Shown: positions 48,738 to 58,441, counted from the first letter of the stretch. The stretch: 64,000 nucleotides of DNA from Amycolatopsis camponoti (GCF_902497555.1 NZ_CABVGP010000002.1:74501-138500), one strand, 5' to 3'. The notes: generated by a model from the sequence alone, not told the origin. Numbers and translations are program-made.

Positions 48738-49889
48738 CTAGCGCTTGGGCCAGTGCCAGGACGGGCGGTCCAGCCGACCCTGGCCCACCAGCTTTGTCTC
48801 GCCGTTTTCCTTCTCCAGTTCCAAAGTCCCGACGTCGGCGATTTCGGAGAGAGCGCGGATCAACGGCGAAGCGTGGGAAACCACCACCAGCTGGGTCTCC
48901 TTCGCCGCCGTGGCGATCAACGCCGCCAGGGCCGGGAGCAGGTCGGGGTGCAGGCTCGTCTCCGGCTCGTTCAGCACCAGCAGCTCCGGCGGCCGCGGCG
49001 TCAGCAGCGCCGCCACCCACAGCAGGAAGCGCAACGTCCCGTCCGACAGCTCCGCCGCCGACAGCGGGCGCAGCAACCCGTGCTGGTGGAACCGGACCGA
49101 CAGCGAACCCTCCGTGGAAACCACCGAAAGCCGGGATCCCGGGAACGCCGCGTCCACGAGGGACGCCAGCTCCGCGGCCCGGCCCACCTCGATGATCGTC
49201 TGCAACGCCGCCGCCAGGTCCGCGCCGTCGTGGGACAGGACCGGCGTGCGCGTTCCGATGCGGGGCTCGCGGGCCGGGGCCGACGCGTCCGTGCGGAAGT
49301 GGTCGTAGAACCGCCACGAGCGGATGCGCTCGCGCACCACCAGCAGCTCCGGGCACGCGCGCGGGTCCGCGAACTCGCTCAGCATGCTGTCGGACAACCG
49401 GATCCGGTACGCGTCCGGATCCCACCCGCCCGACGCGACCCGCGTGCGCACCGACGGGCCCGCCCGGTCGGCCAGCAGTGAAGCCGGTTTCAAAAAGGGC
49501 CCCGTCCACACCGCTTCCCGCTTGAACTCCGGGTCCAGGTTGAACATCGTCTCGCCCGGCACCGGCAGCCCCAGGTCGAGCGCGTAGCCGAACTCGTCGC
49601 CGGCGAACCCCAGCCGCAGCCCGACCGCCTTCGTGCGCACCGTGCCCTGGACTCGCGCGCCCGGGCGCGCCCCGTTCTCCGGCCCCGCCCACAACGTCGA
49701 CGGCAGTCCGCCTTCGCGGGCCAGCGCCGCCACCGCGCCGTTGCGTGACGCGTCCGCCAGCAGCCGCAGCGCGCGGTACAGGCTCGACTTGCCGCTGCCG
49801 TTCGGGCCCGTGACGACGGTCAGCCCGGACAGCGGCAGCACGAGGTCGCGCAGCGAACGGTAGTTCTCGACGGCCAGCGTGGTCAGCAT
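48738..49889 (-). CDS. AAA/SMC-like ATPase (RecF/OLD-related, COG4637 type)
   Basis: A 383-residue ATPase. Walker A is in VVTGPNGSGKSSLYRALRLL (about 26-45). The signature region is AELSDGTLRFLLWVAALLTP, and Walker B is LLVLNEPETSLHPDLLPAL, followed by the switch histidine in VVVSHASPLIRAL. A short insertion replaces a long coiled coil. No TOPRIM domain follows, so it is not an OLD nuclease. The role is unknown; partner genes that would suggest a defence system are absent. It stands alone and diverges from the GH27 operon promoter. Confidence 0.85.
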   Translation of the reverse strand: MLTTLAVENYRSLRDLVLPLSGLTVVTGPNGSGKSSLYRALRLLADASRNGAVAALAREGGLPSTLWAGPENGARPGARVQGTVRTKAVGLRLGFAGDEFGYALDLGLPVPGETMFNLDPEFKREAVWTGPFLKPASLLADRAGPSVRTRVASGGWDPDAYRIRLSDSMLSEFADPRACPELLVVRERIRSWRFYDHFRTDASAPAREPRIGTRTPVLSHDGADLAAALQTIIEVGRAAELASLVDAAFPGSRLSVVSTEGSLSVRFHQHGLLRPLSAAELSDGTLRFLLWVAALLTPRPPELLVLNEPETSLHPDLLPALAALIATAAKETQLVVVSHASPLIRALSEIADVGTLELEKENGETKLVGQGRLDRPSWHWPKR

Positions 49890-49952
49890 GCCCCGAACCT
49901 AACCGTCACCCCCGACAGTTCGGATTCGTCCGATCTCTGTCCGGCGCAGCCG

Positions 49953-50007
49953 TTGACATCCGCGAACTCGACCAGCAAGAATCTGTCATCGTCGATCCTA
50001 TAGGATC
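49953..50007 (+). promoter_or_regulatory. Promoter and perfect palindromic operator of the GH27-GntR operon
   Basis: TTGACA (49953-49958) and AAGAAT (49977-49982) are separated by 18 bases. GATCCTATAGGATC (49994-50007), a perfect 14-bp palindrome, lies just downstream of the predicted transcription start. The operon ends with a GntR/FCD regulator, and ATCCTATAGGAT-type sites are typical of that group. Autoregulated repression is inferred. Confidence 0.7.
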
Positions 50008-50078
50008 CACGGCTGGCTGAACCGGGCCGTGGTCCTCCGATGTCTGACGAAGTCCCCACCGACCTCGAAGGAGTGGTC

Positions 50079-52091
50079 ATGGCAGCACGCGGCAGACGGG
50101 TCCTGGGTGCCCTCGCCGGACTGACGGTGATCGCCGGCCTGCTCACGGCCCCGGCGGCCCCCGTGGCGACAGCGGCCTCGGCGGCGGCGGAACCCCCGGC
50201 GCGGCCCGTCGCCCAGAAGCCGTACCTGGGCTGGAGCAGCTGGAGCCTGGAGTCGACGAACTACCCGGGCGTCAACCCGACCGGCCCGGCCAGCTGGCTC
50301 ACCGAGCAGCACGTCCTGCAGCAGGCCGACGTCCTCGCCGCGAAGTTCAAGCAGCACGGCTACACCTACGTCAACATCGACGCCGGCTGGGCGAACTCCT
50401 TCGACCGCTACGCGCGCCCGGTCGTCAACCCCACGACGTTCCCGGACGGCATGAAGTACGTCGCCGACTACGTCCACAAGAAGGGCCTGAAGCTGGGCTC
50501 CTACCTGGCCGTGGGCCTGGACCTCAAGGCGTACAACGACGGCAACTCCCCGATCGCGGGCACCACGAACTGCCACACCAGGGACCTCGTCTACCCGGAC
50601 CTGCGCAAGACCAACGGCTGGGACTCCGCCTACAAGATCGACTTCGCGAACCCGTGCGCCCAGTCCTACGTGGACTCGGTGGCGCAGCTGCTGGCCGGCT
50701 GGGGCGTCGACTTCCTCAAGCTCGACGGCGTCGGCCCCGGCTCCTTCAAGGGCGGCGAGAACTACACCAACACCACCGACGTCGAGGCGTGGCACCGGGC
50801 GATCGCCAAGACCGGCCGCCCGATGGAGTTCGTCATCTCCTGGGCGCTGAGCCACCGCCAGGCGGACGTCTGGAAGGCCAACACCAACGGCTGGCGGGTC
50901 GACACCGACGTCGAGTGCTACTGCGACACGCTCGTGACCTGGGACAACTCGGTCAAGCAGCGCTGGAACGACGTCGTGCAGTGGATCCCCGACGCCGGCC
51001 CCGGGCACTGGAACAACCTCGACTCGCTCGACGTCGGCAGCGGCAAGATGGACGGCCTCACCCCGGCCGAGCGCCAGAGCTACCTGACGCTCTGGGCGAT
51101 CGAAGCCGCGCCGCTCTACATCGGCGACGACCTGACCCAGCTCGACGACTACGGTGTCGAGCTGCTCACCAACGACGAGGTCATCGCGCTCAACCAGGCC
51201 GGCGTCCCGGCCAAGCTCGTCAGCCAGACCACCGACCAGCAGGTCTGGTACAACCGCAACGCCGACGGCAGCTACACGGTCGCGCTGTTCAACCTCGCCG
51301 CGACGCCGGCTCGCGTCAGTGCCGACTTCGCGCAGCTCGGCATTTCCGGTCCGGTCGAAATCCGCGACCTCTGGGCGCACGACACCGTCAGTTCCGCATC
51401 GGCCGATCTGCCGGTGCACGGTTCGCGCCTGTTCAAGGTCACCCCGCGCGACCGCAACGCGCTGCAGGCGCCCGCTGTCGTGCACGGCACCGCGGCCACC
51501 GGCACCAGCGTCTCGCTCGCCTGGGACGCCTCGAAGGGCGCGCAGAGCTACGACGTCTTCGCCGGGACCAAGAAGGTCGCCACGACCGGCACCCCGAGCG
51601 TCACGGTCACCGGTCTCAAGCCCTCGACGAACTACGACTTCACCGTCGTCGCGAACCAGCGGTACGGGCGGCCCTCGGCCGCGAGCAAGAAGATCGGCGT
51701 GACCACACCCGCGGCGGACGGCCCGAAGTCCTACGAGGCCGAGAACGGCAGTCCCCAGGGCGGCGCGACGGTCTACGACTGCGCGTGCAGCAACGGCAAG
51801 AAGGTCGGCTACCTCGGCGGCAGCGGCTACGTCGTGCTGCCGACGGTCACGACGGCCAAGGACGGCACCTACCTGATGCAGCTGTCCTATGTGGACGGCG
51901 ACTCCAGCCGCACCGGCATCGTCACGGTGAACGGGACGTCCTTCCCGCTGCCGGTCGCCGGGAGCAACGACAACGACTGGAACACGCCGCAGACGGTGAC
52001 CGTCCCGGTGTACCTGCGGGCCGGCGCCAACACGATCCAGGTCGGCAACCAGGCCGGGTACGTTTACGATGTCGACAAGATCACCGTCTAG
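50079..52091 (+). CDS. Secreted GH27 (alpha-galactosidase-type) with FN3 and CBM35
   Basis: A 670-residue exported enzyme. The signal peptide ends near residue 37. The GH27 barrel starts QKPYLGWSSWSLESTNYPG. The nucleophile is the D in GVDFLKLDGVGPG and the acid/base the D in GWRVDTDVECY. The strand with the sugar-contact pair reads VNIDAGWANSFD, so the second Asp of the usual DD pair is Ala. An antiparallel domain, an FN3 module (about 470-560) and a CBM35 (about 568-670, KSYEAENGSPQGGA and VYDVDKITV) follow. It may be an alpha-galactosidase, beta-L-arabinopyranosidase or related. The ATG at 50079 has AAGGAG five bases upstream; ATG 50040 lacks one. It starts the operon. Confidence 0.88.
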   Translation: MAARGRRVLGALAGLTVIAGLLTAPAAPVATAASAAAEPPARPVAQKPYLGWSSWSLESTNYPGVNPTGPASWLTEQHVLQQADVLAAKFKQHGYTYVNIDAGWANSFDRYARPVVNPTTFPDGMKYVADYVHKKGLKLGSYLAVGLDLKAYNDGNSPIAGTTNCHTRDLVYPDLRKTNGWDSAYKIDFANPCAQSYVDSVAQLLAGWGVDFLKLDGVGPGSFKGGENYTNTTDVEAWHRAIAKTGRPMEFVISWALSHRQADVWKANTNGWRVDTDVECYCDTLVTWDNSVKQRWNDVVQWIPDAGPGHWNNLDSLDVGSGKMDGLTPAERQSYLTLWAIEAAPLYIGDDLTQLDDYGVELLTNDEVIALNQAGVPAKLVSQTTDQQVWYNRNADGSYTVALFNLAATPARVSADFAQLGISGPVEIRDLWAHDTVSSASADLPVHGSRLFKVTPRDRNALQAPAVVHGTAATGTSVSLAWDASKGAQSYDVFAGTKKVATTGTPSVTVTGLKPSTNYDFTVVANQRYGRPSAASKKIGVTTPAADGPKSYEAENGSPQGGATVYDCACSNGKKVGYLGGSGYVVLPTVTTAKDGTYLMQLSYVDGDSSRTGIVTVNGTSFPLPVAGSNDNDWNTPQTVTVPVYLRAGANTIQVGNQAGYVYDVDKITV

Positions 52092-52956
52092 GGGCCGGGA
52101 CGCGCCGGTCGCGTGGCTGCTCATCGCCCCCGCGCTCGCCGGGTTCGCCGTGTTCTTCGCCTACCCGACCCTGCGCGGGCTCTACCTCAGCTTCACCGAG
52201 TTCCACGTCCTCAGCGAGCCGCGCTGGATCGGCCTGGGCAACTTCCACGAACTGCTCCAAGACGCCGAGTTCTGGCACTCCCTGCTCGTGACGGTCTACT
52301 TCGTCGCGCTGTCGGTGGTCCTGGGCGTGCTGGTTTCGCTGGTGACGGCGGTGATCCTGCACCGGCTCGCGGTGTCGGCGACCGTCCGCGGGCTGATGAT
52401 CCTGCCGTTCCTCATCTCCGGTGTGGTCACCGCGCTGGTGTGGTCGTGGATGCTCGACCCGCAGCTCGGCATCGTCAACATCCTGCTCACGAAGCTCACC
52501 GGCGAGCCGGTGCTGTTCTTCGGCTCGGGCGGCTGGGCGGTGCCGACGCTCGCCGGGCTCAACATCTGGAAGTCCATGGGCTACAACGCGGTGCTGATCT
52601 TCGCCGGGCTGCAGACCATTCCGTCCACGGTGTACGAAGCGGGCCGGATCGACGGCGCGAGCGAGCTGCAGATGTTCCGCCGGCTCACCGTCCCGCTGCT
52701 GCGGCCGATCCTGGTGATGGTCGTGGTGCTGACCGTGATCAGCTCGTTCCAGATCTTCGACATCGTGCAGGTGACCACCAAGGGTGGGCCGGCGAACGCG
52801 TCGAAGGTGCTGCAGATGTACATCTACGACAAGGCGTTCGGCCAGTTCGACTTCGGCTACGCCGCGACCATGTCGCTGGCCCTGTTCGTGCTGCTGGCCG
52901 CCGTCACGTTCGCCCAGCTCCGGATGGCTCGCGCCGGCGAGTCCGACACCAACTAG
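52069..52956 (+). CDS. Sugar ABC transporter permease (UgpA/MalF type)
   Basis: A 295-residue permease with six membrane segments, starting VAWLLIAPALAGFAVFFAYPTLRGLYLSF. The EAA loop is EAGRIDGASELQMFRRLTVPLLRPIL, the docking site for an ATPase of the MsiK type. The ATG at 52069 lies 23 bases inside the GH27 gene. Together with the next permease and the binding lipoprotein it makes an oligosaccharide importer. Confidence 0.92.
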   Translation: MSTRSPSRGRDAPVAWLLIAPALAGFAVFFAYPTLRGLYLSFTEFHVLSEPRWIGLGNFHELLQDAEFWHSLLVTVYFVALSVVLGVLVSLVTAVILHRLAVSATVRGLMILPFLISGVVTALVWSWMLDPQLGIVNILLTKLTGEPVLFFGSGGWAVPTLAGLNIWKSMGYNAVLIFAGLQTIPSTVYEAGRIDGASELQMFRRLTVPLLRPILVMVVVLTVISSFQIFDIVQVTTKGGPANASKVLQMYIYDKAFGQFDFGYAATMSLALFVLLAAVTFAQLRMARAGESDTN

Positions 52957-52964
52957 GAGGGACC

Positions 52965-53843
52965 GTGCGCCGGATCTCGCCGGGCCGGGTCGTCGCCTGG
53001 GCGTACCTCGTGCTCGTCCTGGTCGTCACGATCTTCCCGTTCTACTGGATCGTGCGGACCGCGCTGTCGAACAACTACGCGCTCGCGACGGACCCGTCGT
53101 CGCCGGGCCCGGTGGGCTTCACGCTGGGTGCGTTCGAACGCGCGCTCGGCCTGGCGACGCCCGCCGAAGCCGCCGCCCAGGGCGGGTCGGCGGCGTCGAT
53201 CGACCTGTTGTCCGCGCTGCGGAACTCGATCGTCTACGCCGTGCTGCTCACCGTCTGCACGGTGTTCTTCTCCGCGCTGGCCGCGTTCGCGTTCTCGCGG
53301 CTGCGGTGGAAGGGCCGCGACGCCGTGTTCGCCGTCCTGCTGAGCGCGCTGATGGTGCCGCAGGTGCTGACGCTGCTGCCGAACTTCGTGCTGATCAAGG
53401 ATCTCGGCCTGCTCAACAGCTTCGGCGGGATGATCCTGCCGACGGCCTTCTTCTCGGCTTTTAACATCTTCTTCCTGCGCCAGTTCATGCAGGGGCTCAG
53501 CACGGAGATCGAGGAGGCCGCGATCATCGACGGCGCCGGGCCGCTGCGCGTCTGCTTCCGGATCGTGCTCCCGATGAGCGCCGCCCCGATCGCGACGCTG
53601 GCGCTGCTGACGTTCATCAACACCTGGAACGACTACCTGTGGCCGTTGCTGGTCACCAACGACGACACCGTCCGCCCGCTGACCCTGGCGCTCGCGGTGT
53701 TCAAGCAGTCCTCGCCGCAGGCGGCGCTGGACTGGGCCGGCCTGATGGCCGCCACGCTCGTCGCCGCGCTGCCGATGCTGCTGCTGTTCGTGGTCTTCGG
53801 CCGCCGGCTCGTCAATTCCATCGGCTTCACGGGGGTGAAATGA
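52965..53843 (+). CDS. Sugar ABC transporter permease (UgpE/MalG type)
   Basis: A 292-residue permease. VFPFYWIVRTALS is replaced here by IFPFYWIVRTALSNNYALA; the EAA loop is EAAIIDGAGPLRVCFRIVLPMSAAPIATLALLTFINTWNDYLWPLL, a classic MalG-type signature. The GTG at 52965 has AGGAGG upstream, nine bases after the first permease ends. The stop overlaps the GH95 start by ATGA. It lacks a dedicated ATPase and so must use a shared one. Confidence 0.92.
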   Translation: MRRISPGRVVAWAYLVLVLVVTIFPFYWIVRTALSNNYALATDPSSPGPVGFTLGAFERALGLATPAEAAAQGGSAASIDLLSALRNSIVYAVLLTVCTVFFSALAAFAFSRLRWKGRDAVFAVLLSALMVPQVLTLLPNFVLIKDLGLLNSFGGMILPTAFFSAFNIFFLRQFMQGLSTEIEEAAIIDGAGPLRVCFRIVLPMSAAPIATLALLTFINTWNDYLWPLLVTNDDTVRPLTLALAVFKQSSPQAALDWAGLMAATLVAALPMLLLFVVFGRRLVNSIGFTGVK

Positions 53844-56125
53844 CCGATCTCCTGCTCTCCTGGCCCCGGCCGGCGATCGACTGGACCGAGGCGATGCCGG
53901 TCGGCAACGGCCGGCTCGGCGCGATGGTCTTCGGCGGCGCCGGCCGCACGCGGATCCAGGTCAACGACGCCACGATCTGGTCCGGTACCCCGGGCGGCCC
54001 GGCCGCCGCGCTGGCCGGGATCGACGCCGGACCGGACCGGCTCGCCGAGGTGCGCGAGGCCGTGTTCGCGAAGGACTTCCGGCGCGCCGAAGAACTCCTG
54101 ATGACGTTCGAAGGCCCGTACAGCCAGGAGTTCCTGCCCTATGTGGACCTCTGGCTGACGCTGCCCGAAGGCACCTCGCACGGCCGGACCCTCAACCTGG
54201 ACAACGGCGTCGCGACCGAACGGCTGACCATCGACGGCCACGACGTCGAACGGACGACCTGGGTGAGCCGTCCGGCTCAGGTCCTCTGCGTCGCGCTGTC
54301 CGGTCCGATCGACGTGGATGTCGATGTGTCGACACCGCTGCGGGAAGTCTCGCGCGACGGTCTCGACCTCGGCATCGAAATCCCGATCGACGGCGCACCA
54401 CGGCACGAGCCGCGGGTCGAGGAGCCGCTGCGGTACGGCACCGCGGCCGGGTACGACCCGTTCGGTGCCGTCGCCGTTCGCGTGGCCCGGACCGACACGC
54501 AAGTCCTGATCGTCCTGGCCAGTTCGACCAGCGCGTACGACGCCTGGATCGGCGACCGGCAGCACACCCGGGACGAGCACCGGCGACGCGCGGCGGTCCT
54601 CGCCGAACGGGCCGCGGCGACCGGGATCGAGGCGTTGCGACAGGCGCACGAGGCCGACCTTCGCCCGCTCCTCAGCGCGTCTTCGCTGCGAATCGGCGAC
54701 CGGCGAGGCGGCACCCACGACGTCGCCGAGCTGCTGTCCGGAAAGGACGAGCAGCTCACCGCCACCGTCCTGTTCCAGTACGGCCGCTACCTCCTGGCGA
54801 GCGCGTCCCGGCCCGGCGCGCCGCCGGCGAACCTGCAGGGCATCTGGAACGACGACCTCCGCCCGGCCTGGTCGTCGAACTACACGATCAACATCAACAC
54901 CCAGATGAACTACTGGGCCGCCGAGACGACCGGGCTCGGCGAGTGCCACCTCCCGCTGTTCGACCTGCTCGGCAAGCTCGCGGTCACCGGCGCCGACGTC
55001 GCGCGCGAGCTGTACGGCACCCGTGGCTGGGTCACCCACCACAACGCGGACCCGTGGGGCTGGGCGCTGCCGGCCGGGATGGGGCACGGCAACCCGTCGT
55101 GGGCGATCTGGCAGCTGGGTGGCGCCTGGCTGGTCCAGCACGCCTGGGAGCACTACGACTTCACCCGCGACCGCGCCTTCCTCGAAAGGACGGCGTGGCC
55201 GTTGCTGCGCGGCTGTGCCGAGTTCTGTCTGGACTGGCTGGTCGAACGCGACGGCGTCCTCGAGACGTGTCCTTCGACGTCCCCGGAGAACCTGTTCCTC
55301 TCCGAGGCCGGGACGAAGGAGTCGCTGACCCACTCGGTGACCATGGACGTCGCGCTGATCCGCGCGGTGTTCGAGCGCGGTCTCGCCGCGATGGACGCCC
55401 TGGAGGTGCACGACCCGCTGTACGCCGAGATCGAGGCCGCCCTGCCGCGGTTGCGCCCCCTGCCCGTCCTGCCCGACGGCCGGCTGGGGGAGTGGGCCGA
55501 CGACCTGCCCGAGGACGACTCGACGCACCGGCACATGTCCCACCTCGTCGCGCTGTACCCGCTCGGGCTGATCGACGCCGTCGCGACGCCCGGCCTCGCC
55601 GACGCGGCCCGGCGGGTCATGGAGCAGCGCGGGCCGGGGGCGATGGGCTGGTCGTGGGCCTGGAAGATCGCGCTGCGCGCCCGCCTCGGCGACGGCGAAA
55701 CCGCCCGGAAGCTGCTGAGCGAAGCCACGCAACCGTTCACCGGCGACCGCCACCGCGACGCGCCGGTCGACGGCTCCGAGTGGGGCGGGCTGCTGCCCAA
55801 CCTGTTCAGCACGCACCCGCCGTTCCAGATCGACGGCAACTACGGCTTCCCGGCCGGCCTCGCGGAACTGGTGCTGCAGAGCCAGAACGACGTGCTCTCG
55901 CTGCTGCCCGCCCTGCCCGCGGACTGGCTCGAAGGCGAGGCACGCGGGCTGCGCTGCCGCGGCGGGCTCGCGGCCGACCTCGAGTGGCGCGACGGCGAGC
56001 TGCGGTACGCCGTCGTGCGGCGGTTGTCCGGCGACCCGGCCGAGCCGATCCGGGTGCGCTACCGCGGCCGCGAGACCGAGCTGCGGCTGCGGACCGGCGA
56101 GTCGACCGTCCTGAAAGGACTGTGA
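53840..56125 (+). CDS. GH95 alpha-L-fucosidase/alpha-L-galactosidase
   Basis: A 761-residue cytoplasmic enzyme with no signal peptide. It has the GH95 N-terminal domain (PAIDWTEAMPVGNGRLGAMVFGG), the (alpha/alpha)6 barrel with LQGIWNDDLRPAWSSNYTININTQMNYW (the asparagine pair used for water activation) and ETCPSTSPENLF (the catalytic Glu region), and HRHMSHLVALYPL. GH95 members cleave alpha-1,2-linked L-fucose or L-galactose. Being inside the cell, it acts on imported oligosaccharides. It overlaps the second permease by ATGA and the esterase by one base. Confidence 0.93.
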   Translation: MTDLLLSWPRPAIDWTEAMPVGNGRLGAMVFGGAGRTRIQVNDATIWSGTPGGPAAALAGIDAGPDRLAEVREAVFAKDFRRAEELLMTFEGPYSQEFLPYVDLWLTLPEGTSHGRTLNLDNGVATERLTIDGHDVERTTWVSRPAQVLCVALSGPIDVDVDVSTPLREVSRDGLDLGIEIPIDGAPRHEPRVEEPLRYGTAAGYDPFGAVAVRVARTDTQVLIVLASSTSAYDAWIGDRQHTRDEHRRRAAVLAERAAATGIEALRQAHEADLRPLLSASSLRIGDRRGGTHDVAELLSGKDEQLTATVLFQYGRYLLASASRPGAPPANLQGIWNDDLRPAWSSNYTININTQMNYWAAETTGLGECHLPLFDLLGKLAVTGADVARELYGTRGWVTHHNADPWGWALPAGMGHGNPSWAIWQLGGAWLVQHAWEHYDFTRDRAFLERTAWPLLRGCAEFCLDWLVERDGVLETCPSTSPENLFLSEAGTKESLTHSVTMDVALIRAVFERGLAAMDALEVHDPLYAEIEAALPRLRPLPVLPDGRLGEWADDLPEDDSTHRHMSHLVALYPLGLIDAVATPGLADAARRVMEQRGPGAMGWSWAWKIALRARLGDGETARKLLSEATQPFTGDRHRDAPVDGSEWGGLLPNLFSTHPPFQIDGNYGFPAGLAELVLQSQNDVLSLLPALPADWLEGEARGLRCRGGLAADLEWRDGELRYAVVRRLSGDPAEPIRVRYRGRETELRLRTGESTVLKGL

Positions 56126-57084
56126 TGCTGACCGACCTCGGCCTCGAAGCGCTGTGGGAGTACCGCAGCGACTACGCGGCACCACCGGACTTCGACGAGT
56201 TCTGGACGTCGACGCTCGCCGAAGCCCGCGACCACGACCTCGCTGTGGCGCTGACGCCGGTCGGGACACCGTTGCGGACACTCGACGTGTTCGACGTGAC
56301 GTTCGCCGGCTTCGGCGGCCATCCCCTCCGCGCTTGGCTCCGGCTTCCGCGCGGAGCGGAAGGGCCGCTGCCGGCGATCGTCCAGTTCCACGGCTACGGC
56401 GGCAGCCGGGGGAGTGCGCTGCAGGAGCTGACCTGGGCGTCCGCCGGGTACGCGCACCTGCAGGTCGACGTGCGTGGCCAGGGCGGGGTGACGCCCGACC
56501 CGGTGGGCAGCGGACCGGCGTACCCGGGCCACCTGACCCGCGGCATCGAGAGCCGCGAAACCTACGTCTACCGGCGGATCTTCACCGACGCGGCTCGCGC
56601 GGTCGATGCGGTCCGGACGCTCCCGGGCGTTGATCCGGCGCGGGTGGCGGTGCTCGGCAACAGCCAGGGCGGCGGCATCGCGCTCGCCACGGCCGGGCTC
56701 GTGCCGGACGTGGCGGCCCTGCACGCCCAGGCGCCGTTCCTCTGCGACTTCCGGCGCGCGAGCCTGGTCGGCGGCGAACGGCCCTACGTCGAACTGTCCC
56801 GGTACCTCGCCGAGCACCGGGACGCGGTCCCGCGGGTGTTCGAAGTGCTGTCCTACTTCGACGGTGTCGGCTTCGCCTCGCGCGCGACGGCGCCGGCCTG
56901 GTTCAGCGCCGGGCTGATGGACGGCATCGTGCCGCCGTCCACGGTGTTCGGCGCCTACCACGTCTACAAAGGACAGAAGCGGCTCGCTGCCTGGCCGTAC
57001 AACGGCCACGAAGCCGGTGGCGCCGACGACGTCCAGGCCGTGCTCGAAGGATTCCGGCCCATCCTGCATCCCGACGGGAGTTGA
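56125..57084 (+). CDS. CE7 acetylxylan esterase/cephalosporin-C deacetylase family
   Basis: A 319-residue alpha/beta hydrolase. The catalytic triad is S180 in LGNSQGGGIAL, D266 in AGLMDGIVPPST and H295 in YNGHEAGG. The family arm motif DVRGQGG (116-122) and RGIESRETYVYRRIF are present. CE7 enzymes remove O-acetyl groups from short xylooligosaccharides and related sugars, usually in the cytoplasm; no signal peptide is seen here. It fits an acetylated glycan target for the operon. The ATG at 56125 overlaps the GH95 stop. Confidence 0.93.
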   Translation: MLTDLGLEALWEYRSDYAAPPDFDEFWTSTLAEARDHDLAVALTPVGTPLRTLDVFDVTFAGFGGHPLRAWLRLPRGAEGPLPAIVQFHGYGGSRGSALQELTWASAGYAHLQVDVRGQGGVTPDPVGSGPAYPGHLTRGIESRETYVYRRIFTDAARAVDAVRTLPGVDPARVAVLGNSQGGGIALATAGLVPDVAALHAQAPFLCDFRRASLVGGERPYVELSRYLAEHRDAVPRVFEVLSYFDGVGFASRATAPAWFSAGLMDGIVPPSTVFGAYHVYKGQKRLAAWPYNGHEAGGADDVQAVLEGFRPILHPDGS

Positions 57085-57085
57085 C

Positions 57086-58441
57086 ATGAAGATTCGCACG
57101 ATCGCGGCCACCGGACTGGTGGCGACGCTCGGAGCGCTGGTGGCCGCCTGCGGCGGCGGGCCGGCGAGCGGCAGCGGGACCACCGTGAACTGGTGGACCT
57201 GGGACGACAAGCAGGCCGCGGCCTACCAGACGTGTGCGTCGGCGTTCGAAAAGGCGAACCCCGGCACCACGGTGAAGATCACGCAGTACAACGTGGACGA
57301 CTACTTCACCAAGCTGACCGCCGGGTTCGTCGGCGGCACCGCGCCGGACGCGTTCCAGAACAGCGTCCAGTACTTCCAGGCGTACGCGTCCCAGCACCAG
57401 CTGCTGCCGCTGGACGACCTGATCGCCCGCGACAAGTTCGACCTGAAGCGGTTCTCCGTCGGCGTCGACGCGTGGAAGTTCACCGACGGCAAGCAGTACG
57501 GCCTGCCCCTCGACTGGTCCGCGACCGGCCTGTTCTACAACACCGACGCGATCACGAAGGCCGGCTACACCCCGGCCGACATCGCCGGGCTGACCTGGAA
57601 CCCCGACGACGGCGGGACGTTCGAGAAGGTGGCGGCTCACCTGTCCGTGGACAAGAACGGCGTCCGCGGCGACCAGCCCGGGTTCGACAAGGACCACGTC
57701 GCGACCTACGGCACCGGGCAGCTCGCTTCACGCGACTTCATCGGCGAGTCGACGTGGAGCTCGTTCGCGATGACCACGGGCTGGCGGATGGCCGACAAGC
57801 AGTCGTGGCCGACGACGTTCACCTACGCCGACCCGGTGTTCGCCAAGACGCTGAGCTGGGTGCGGTCGCTGGCCGACCGCGGGTTCGCGCCGAAGATCGG
57901 CACGTTCACCACCGGCGGCCAGGCGAGCATCAGCGACACCGACCTGCTCGGGTCGGGCAAGGTCGCGATGGAGACGGCGGGTTCGTGGACGGCGGGCACG
58001 TTCGCGAAGCTGCCCGGGGTGAAGGTCGGGATCGCGCCGACCGTGCTGGGGCCGTCCGGCCAGCGCGCGGTGCTGTCCAACTCGAACGGCGACAACGTCT
58101 GGGCCGGCACGAAGAACCCCGACCTGGCCTGGAAGTGGGTCTCGTACCTGGGATCGCCGGAGTGCCAGTCGGCGGCGGGCGCGTCCGGCACGTTCTTCCC
58201 GTCCATCCCGGCATCGATGGACGCGGCGACGTCGGCGATGAAGGGCCAGGGCGTCGACCTGTCGGTGTTCACGTCGATGCTGAAGGACGGCACGCTGGTC
58301 CCGGCGGTCGTCTACGGCAACGGCGCGGCCCTGCAGGACGCCGAGCGGCCGCTGTTCGAGGCGTACTTCGCCCACCAGCGCGACGGCGACGTGTTCGCCG
58401 AAATGGCGCAGAAGAGCCGGGACGTCCTGGGCAAGCAGTAG
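57086..58441 (+). CDS. Oligosaccharide-binding lipoprotein (family 1 extracellular SBP)
   Basis: A 451-residue binding protein for the importer. The lipobox is LVAAC (cysteine near residue 21). NWWTWDDKQAAAYQTCASAFEKANPGTTVKI is the typical start of the sugar SBP_1 fold, with GKQYGLPLDWSATGLFYNTDAI in the cleft. The permeases are encoded upstream, before GH95, so the usual order is scattered. The ATG at 57086 follows the esterase stop by one base. Confidence 0.92.
   Translation: MKIRTIAATGLVATLGALVAACGGGPASGSGTTVNWWTWDDKQAAAYQTCASAFEKANPGTTVKITQYNVDDYFTKLTAGFVGGTAPDAFQNSVQYFQAYASQHQLLPLDDLIARDKFDLKRFSVGVDAWKFTDGKQYGLPLDWSATGLFYNTDAITKAGYTPADIAGLTWNPDDGGTFEKVAAHLSVDKNGVRGDQPGFDKDHVATYGTGQLASRDFIGESTWSSFAMTTGWRMADKQSWPTTFTYADPVFAKTLSWVRSLADRGFAPKIGTFTTGGQASISDTDLLGSGKVAMETAGSWTAGTFAKLPGVKVGIAPTVLGPSGQRAVLSNSNGDNVWAGTKNPDLAWKWVSYLGSPECQSAAGASGTFFPSIPASMDAATSAMKGQGVDLSVFTSMLKDGTLVPAVVYGNGAALQDAERPLFEAYFAHQRDGDVFAEMAQKSRDVLGKQ

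Noticed and set aside
48738..49889. AAA ATPase as part of an OLD/Gabija-like defence system
   Set aside because: No TOPRIM domain or partner helicase or nuclease gene is adjacent; the neighbours are carbohydrate genes.
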